In this document: piece by piece, positions 62,001-64,000 of the stretch
How positions within the stretch are numbered: position 1 is the stretch's first letter
Layout: each line of letters opens with the position of its first letter
NCBI GenBank assembly: GCA_964575185.1
Contig: CAZNPW010000007.1
Location: 1 to 64,000 of the forward strand
Direction: 5' to 3'
Origin: CAZNPW01 sp964575185
GTDB lineage: Bacteria > Pseudomonadota > Alphaproteobacteria > Rhodobacterales > Rhodobacteraceae
Length of the DNA: 64,000 bases
Position numbers and translations under genes: made by a program
Notes under the pieces: model-generated
Told to the model about the DNA's origin: nothing
The model's input: the letters and a program-made list of their open reading frames with translations, nothing else
Database searches by the model: none

Positions 62001-62284
62001 CCGTAGGGCCAGTAGGGCTCGCCGCCGATCAGCCGGACGAGGATGCCCTTCGCGGCCTGGGCGGTCTTGTCGATCCAGGTGTCGACCGACACGGGGTGGC
62101 GCAGGGCGACGAGGTTGCACAGCCGGAGGCTCGGCAGGGCGGCGGCCCGGTGCCAACCCGCGGAAAACGCGCCGAGATCGCTGTCGGAAAAGCTGAGGAC
62201 GATGAGGTCCGCCGGGCTCTGGCCCGGGTCGAAGGGGGCGCAGGTTTCCTCCAGCCCGTGCGTCTCGCGGAAGACGACGTGCAT
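59087..62284 (-). CDS. cobN: Cobaltochelatase large subunit
   Basis: A 1065-residue protein with CobN/BchH family segments: ALRHPVSVDTWIDKTAQAAK, LIGGEPYWPYG, ALILSTYPGRAHQMAHAVGL, HVGHIGAHGTLEWLPGKSVA-type motif (VVHIGAHGTLEWLPGKSVAL), VYPFIVNDPGEAAQAKRRIG, VDLWGSSTMRTAGEDFAMAL and FGPQPGQYG. It inserts Co2+ into hydrogenobyrinic acid a,c-diamide with CobS and CobT, which are not in this window. Somewhat shorter than the roughly 1275-residue type enzyme. The cobW gene lies 118 bp upstream, with palindromes between. Confidence 0.95.
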   Translation of the reverse strand: MHVVFRETHGLEETCAPFDPGQSPADLIVLSFSDSDLGAFSAGWHRAAALPSLRLCNLVALRHPVSVDTWIDKTAQAAKGILVRLIGGEPYWPYGLASLHDLARRRGIALAVIPADGREDPRLDALSTLPVSTLRRLQHLCDHGGAVAAQAALAQLALAAGLYAGPVAGEKSVPPFGLYDPDLGVVGGATLGILVTFYRSYLTSADTAPVDALIRAFRAAGLPAIGAFAPSLKADGFRDWLAATVPPGTLRAIVNATAFAAGPGDGTTPFDAWDVPVFQVALSTARRRDWAASDRGLSPADLAMHVALPEVDGRRFTGVVSFKAPTPRDPATEFSRFVHRPDADRLEAAVARVLAWLHLAATPAPGRKLALILSTYPGRAHQMAHAVGLDAPASARAILAALRDAGHDAPDADPLRLQTETLAWPLHAYRKALTSLPQSLRDDLAARWGAPEDDPDCRDGRLHFRAVRTGNVTLALQPERGLPASRAQDYHDLTRTPRHAYVAFHLWLRDNHAVVHIGAHGTLEWLPGKSVALSHTCWPEALVPMPVVYPFIVNDPGEAAQAKRRIGAVTIGHLPPPLDAAEVPPALSALERLLDEYATADGLDPARRTRLIAAIRSEAQAAGVEHDLGLPASASPAEAITRIDRFVCDLKDSRFGAGLHVFGTGPCGAQEIAGLLKALDGRHVPPGPAGSPARGRADVLPTGRNIFSVDPRAVPSPAAHAQGVRLAEELLRRHLQDHGDWPRGLVVDLWGSSTMRTAGEDFAMALHLAGLKPVWDDGSGRVSGFEVIPLALLDRPRIDVTLRVSGLFRDIFPTLAQLFEAGAQALAARDEAPDLNPYRGGARVFGPQPGQYGLAMGGAADDYTEAARAQAAEAWLAASSWAIAADGSVAQDRAGIETRVRASDAFVHAQDLPESDLLLAADYAAHEAGFAAANRALGGRAALWHLDNTRPETPRARSLTEEIARVVRARLENPRWADGMMAHGFRGGAEIAATVEHLAAFAHLARAVPPHLFDAAWAATLGREAVRDFLARENPGALASLQDIFRRLREAGLWATRRNSIAALA

Positions 62285-62313
62285 CAGCGCGGCCTTTCCG
62301 CGCGAGCCGTCGC

Positions 62314-62374
62314 GTCCCGGCGCAGGCCGGGACCTCGCCCGGCGTGACGGTGAGGCCCCGGCCTGCGCCGGGGC
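62314..62374. repeat. Inverted pair of GC-rich palindromes between cobW and cobN
   Basis: GTCCCGGCGCAGGCCGGGAC lies at 62314-62333. A second palindrome at 62354-62374 contains the same core in reverse complement (CCGGCCTGCGCCGG). They could form separate stems or one long one. They belong to the same style of intergenic palindrome as those at 31277-31359. Position inside the cob operon suggests an mRNA effect. Confidence 0.6.
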
Positions 62375-62402
62375 GCGGTCGTCACCCGGCTGACGCTGTC
62401 CA

Positions 62403-63434
62403 TCACAGCCCGAGCGCCCGGCGGATCGCCGGTGCGTCGAGGTCGCCGGCCTCGGCGATGACCACGAGGCGGCCCTGCCGCGGCGCCGCGCCCCAGGGCC
62501 GGTCGTACTGATGGCGGACGCGGGGGCCGACGGCCTGGATCAGGAGACGCAGGGGCTTGCCCGCGACGGCGACGTGGCCTTTCACGCGCAGGACCTTCAG
62601 CGCGGAGAGGGCTTCGACGCGGGCGATGAGGTGCGCGGGGTCGGCGACTTCGGGCAGCTCGATCACCGTGCTGGCGAAGTCGTCGTGCTCGTGGCCGTCT
62701 TCGCCGTCGTGGTGGCTGGGGCGGGCGGCGAGGTCGTCCTCGGCGGCGGCGTCGAGGCCCAGGATGACGCGCGGGTCGATGACCCCGTCGGTCATGGGCA
62801 GGACCGGAACGCGGCGCGGCATCTCGGCCCGGATGACCTCTTCGGCCGCCGCCAGGCCCGCGGACCCTGCAAGATCCGCCTTTGACAACAACACGATGTC
62901 GGCGCAGGCGAGCTGGTCCTCGAAGACCTCGGACAGCGGCGTCTCGTGGTCCACCCCAGGGTCGGCCTTGGCCTGCGCCGCCACTGCGGCGGGATTTGGG
63001 GCGAAGCGGCCGGCGGCGACCGCTTCGGCGTCGGCCAGGGTCACCACCCCGTCGACGGTGATGCGCGAGCGGATCGCGGGCCAGTCGAAGGCCTTGAGCA
63101 AGGGCTTCGGCAGGGCGAGGCCGGAGGTTTCGATCAGGATGTGGTCGGGGCGGACGGGGCGCGAGAGCAGCGTCTCGATCGTCGGGATGAAGTCCTCGGC
63201 CACGGTGCAGCAGATGCAGCCGTTGGCGAGTTCGATGATGTTCTCGTCGGGGCAGCTTTCGTCGGCGCAGGCGCGGATCAGGTCGCCGTCGACGCCCATG
63301 GTCCCGAATTCGTTGACCAAAACGGCGAGCCGACGGCCGCCCGGGTTCTGCATCAGGTGGCGGATCAGCGTGGTCTTGCCGGCACCGAGGAAGCCCGTGA
63401 TGACGGTGACGGGGGTCTTGGCGAGGTCGGTCAT
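62403..63434 (-). CDS. cobW: CobW-family zinc/cobalt metallochaperone GTPase
   Basis: A 343-residue G3E GTPase: Walker A TGFLGAGKTTLIRHLMQNP near residues 14-32, the metal motif GCICC (about 76-80), LLSKADLAG for base recognition, and a His/Asp-rich loop (PSHHDGEDGHEHDD, about 246-259) between the GTPase and C-terminal domains. CobW is thought to deliver cobalt to the CobNST chelatase. It overlaps the DUF1636 stop (ATGA). Confidence 0.94.
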   Translation of the reverse strand: MTDLAKTPVTVITGFLGAGKTTLIRHLMQNPGGRRLAVLVNEFGTMGVDGDLIRACADESCPDENIIELANGCICCTVAEDFIPTIETLLSRPVRPDHILIETSGLALPKPLLKAFDWPAIRSRITVDGVVTLADAEAVAAGRFAPNPAAVAAQAKADPGVDHETPLSEVFEDQLACADIVLLSKADLAGSAGLAAAEEVIRAEMPRRVPVLPMTDGVIDPRVILGLDAAAEDDLAARPSHHDGEDGHEHDDFASTVIELPEVADPAHLIARVEALSALKVLRVKGHVAVAGKPLRLLIQAVGPRVRHQYDRPWGAAPRQGRLVVIAEAGDLDAPAIRRALGL

Positions 63435-63790
63435 GCGGGGGCCTTCAGCGGAGGGACACGGGCGAGGCTGCGCTTGCGGAAGATCGCGGGGCGGTCGCGC
63501 CAGACGACGACGCCGTCGGTCGTTCCGGCGTAAAGCGTTGTTCCGCGGAGGATTTCGGGCGCGTCGTCGGCGGTCATGTGGCCGTAGACGTAGGACCACC
63601 GGCCCGGGGCCGTCAGGGCGACGGTGCAGCCTGCGCCGCAGGCCGACAGGCATTCGACGGGCTGGACGGTGACCCCCGCGCCGGCACCCTGGGCGAGCGC
63701 GGCGTGGAGCTGCGCGCCGGGCGTCGGTGCGCCGTCGGACAGCGGCTGCCCCGCCTTGCAGGTGACGCAGACATGCAGCGTAACGCCCAT
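63431..63790 (-). CDS. DUF1636 family protein, first gene of the cob operon
   Basis: A 119-residue protein from ATG 63790 with GGAACGGAA as ribosome site. Cysteines form CVTCKAG near the N-terminus and CLSACGAGCTVAL in the middle, the layout of thioredoxin-like [2Fe-2S] proteins. DUF1636 members are repeatedly found next to cobW and cobN. They may supply electrons or bind a metal; the role is not proven. It is the first gene after the riboswitch, so it is probably needed with corrin synthesis. Confidence 0.85.
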   Translation of the reverse strand: MGVTLHVCVTCKAGQPLSDGAPTPGAQLHAALAQGAGAGVTVQPVECLSACGAGCTVALTAPGRWSYVYGHMTADDAPEILRGTTLYAGTTDGVVVWRDRPAIFRKRSLARVPPLKAPA

Positions 63791-63804
63791 TTCCGTTCCT
63801 TTTT

Positions 63805-63820
63805 CCTGAGCGTTGTCAGG
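63805..63820 (-). promoter_or_regulatory. Small hairpin just before the first cob ribosome site
   Basis: On the minus strand CCTGA-CAACGC-TCAGG is followed at once by AAAAAGGAACGGAA and the ATG of the DUF1636 gene. It could be part of the riboswitch expression platform acting on translation. No T-run is present for a terminator. Confidence 0.35.
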
Positions 63821-63887
63821 GGAATGGCGCCAACGGGGGTGCAATGACCCCAGCCGGCGCGGCACACCCCGTCCGCCCGTTACGTTC

Positions 63888-64000
63888 CGACGCAGGCAGG
63901 TCTCCCGGCTGGCCGGAGCGGGTTTCCCCCCGGCCCGGCCTTCCCGGTTTCTCACCAGTGGCACGGACCTCTCCGGTTGACGGTCGCGGGGGCGGCTGCG
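63888..64000 (-). promoter_or_regulatory. Cobalamin riboswitch (5' end outside the window)
   Basis: On the minus strand the order is GTGCCACTGGTGAG (plus 63950-63963), CCGGGAAGGCC (about 63936-63947) and the B12 box GCCAGCCGGGAGACCTGCC (63895-63913). These are the conserved pieces of the cobalamin aptamer. The 5' pairing partner lies beyond position 64000. It sits about 100 nt before the DUF1636 start, so it should lower expression of the whole cob operon when adenosylcobalamin is abundant. Confidence 0.9.

Noticed and set aside
59984..62347. 787-codon antisense frame over cobN
   Set aside because: Shadow frame; cobN motifs are clear on the other strand.

Overview
The window is high-GC DNA (roughly 70% G+C by eye) with tightly packed genes, many joined by 4-nt ATGA or GTGA stop/start overlaps. 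Gene content points to an alphaproteobacterium of the Rhodobacterales. The pointers are TakP-type TRAP transporters, an aerobic cob operon, the methyltransferase / comF / grxC / nitrilase block, YjbH/YjbF exopolysaccharide genes and paired short ABC exporters. This assignment is an inference from content and synteny, not from a marker gene search. No rRNA, tRNA, CRISPR array, transposase, phage or plasmid gene was recognised.

Layout. (1) 1-4063: end of a GcvT-type FAD oxidoreductase, a choline-kinase-like phosphotransferase, ExoD, a class III aminotransferase and an aldose 1-epimerase. (2) 4201-7849: a TRAP transporter, its two permeases on + and its Tat-exported binding protein convergent on -. 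(3) 8256-14055: a glycan island on the minus strand, with a DUF1989 protein, a 1337-residue three-module WbsX/GT4/GT2 protein and an AT-richer glycosyltransferase. (4) 14119-16549: 5-oxoprolinase pxpABC. (5) 16594-23741: a sugar-acid regulon with a GntR/FadR regulator, an SDR dehydrogenase, an arabinose/galactose-type ABC transporter, a galactonate-dehydratase-like enolase and a DapA-like aldolase. (6) 23738-26935: two Nudix hydrolases, Hsp33 and the CCA-adding enzyme. (7) 27013-34596: two ABC exporters, a GNAT gene broken by two compensating frameshifts, an RNA uracil-methyltransferase, a voltage-gated-type cation channel, an L,D-transpeptidase and a CAP-domain lipoprotein. (8) 35000-39415: a small exported peptide, ferrochelatase, a methyltransferase, comF, glutaredoxin, nitrilase and a MarR regulator. 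(9) 39412-47518: exopolysaccharide genes (Wza-like exporter, sugar transferase, WbpM/CapD-like enzyme, YjbH, YjbF, a YjbE/GfcA-like peptide) and a YihY protein. (10) 47481-50116: a GTG-initiated two-gene module of a PAP2/vanadium-haloperoxidase-like protein with an (Asn-Arg-Ser)7 N-terminus and a subtilisin-like protein that stops seven residues after its catalytic Ser. (11) 50181-64000: the aerobic corrin-ring operon cobW-N-G-H-I-J / L-E-M-B-A-F, with cobK inverted, led by a DUF1636 gene and a cobalamin riboswitch.

How the parts work together. The pathway from precorrin-2 to a corrin is nearly complete here. CobS, CobT, CobO, CobQ, CobD, CobC, CobU and CobP must lie elsewhere. The riboswitch at the right edge would shut off the long minus-strand operon when B12 is plentiful. 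The sugar regulon contains import, oxidation, dehydration and aldol cleavage, which suggests a non-phosphorylative route for galactose or arabinose. The mutarotase at 3155 could feed it. Exopolysaccharide functions form two separate blocks (8-14 kb and 39-47 kb).

The least explained items are the PAP2/subtilisin pair, the three-module glycan protein, the YjbE/GfcA-like small secreted peptides and several repeat arrangements in intergenic DNA.
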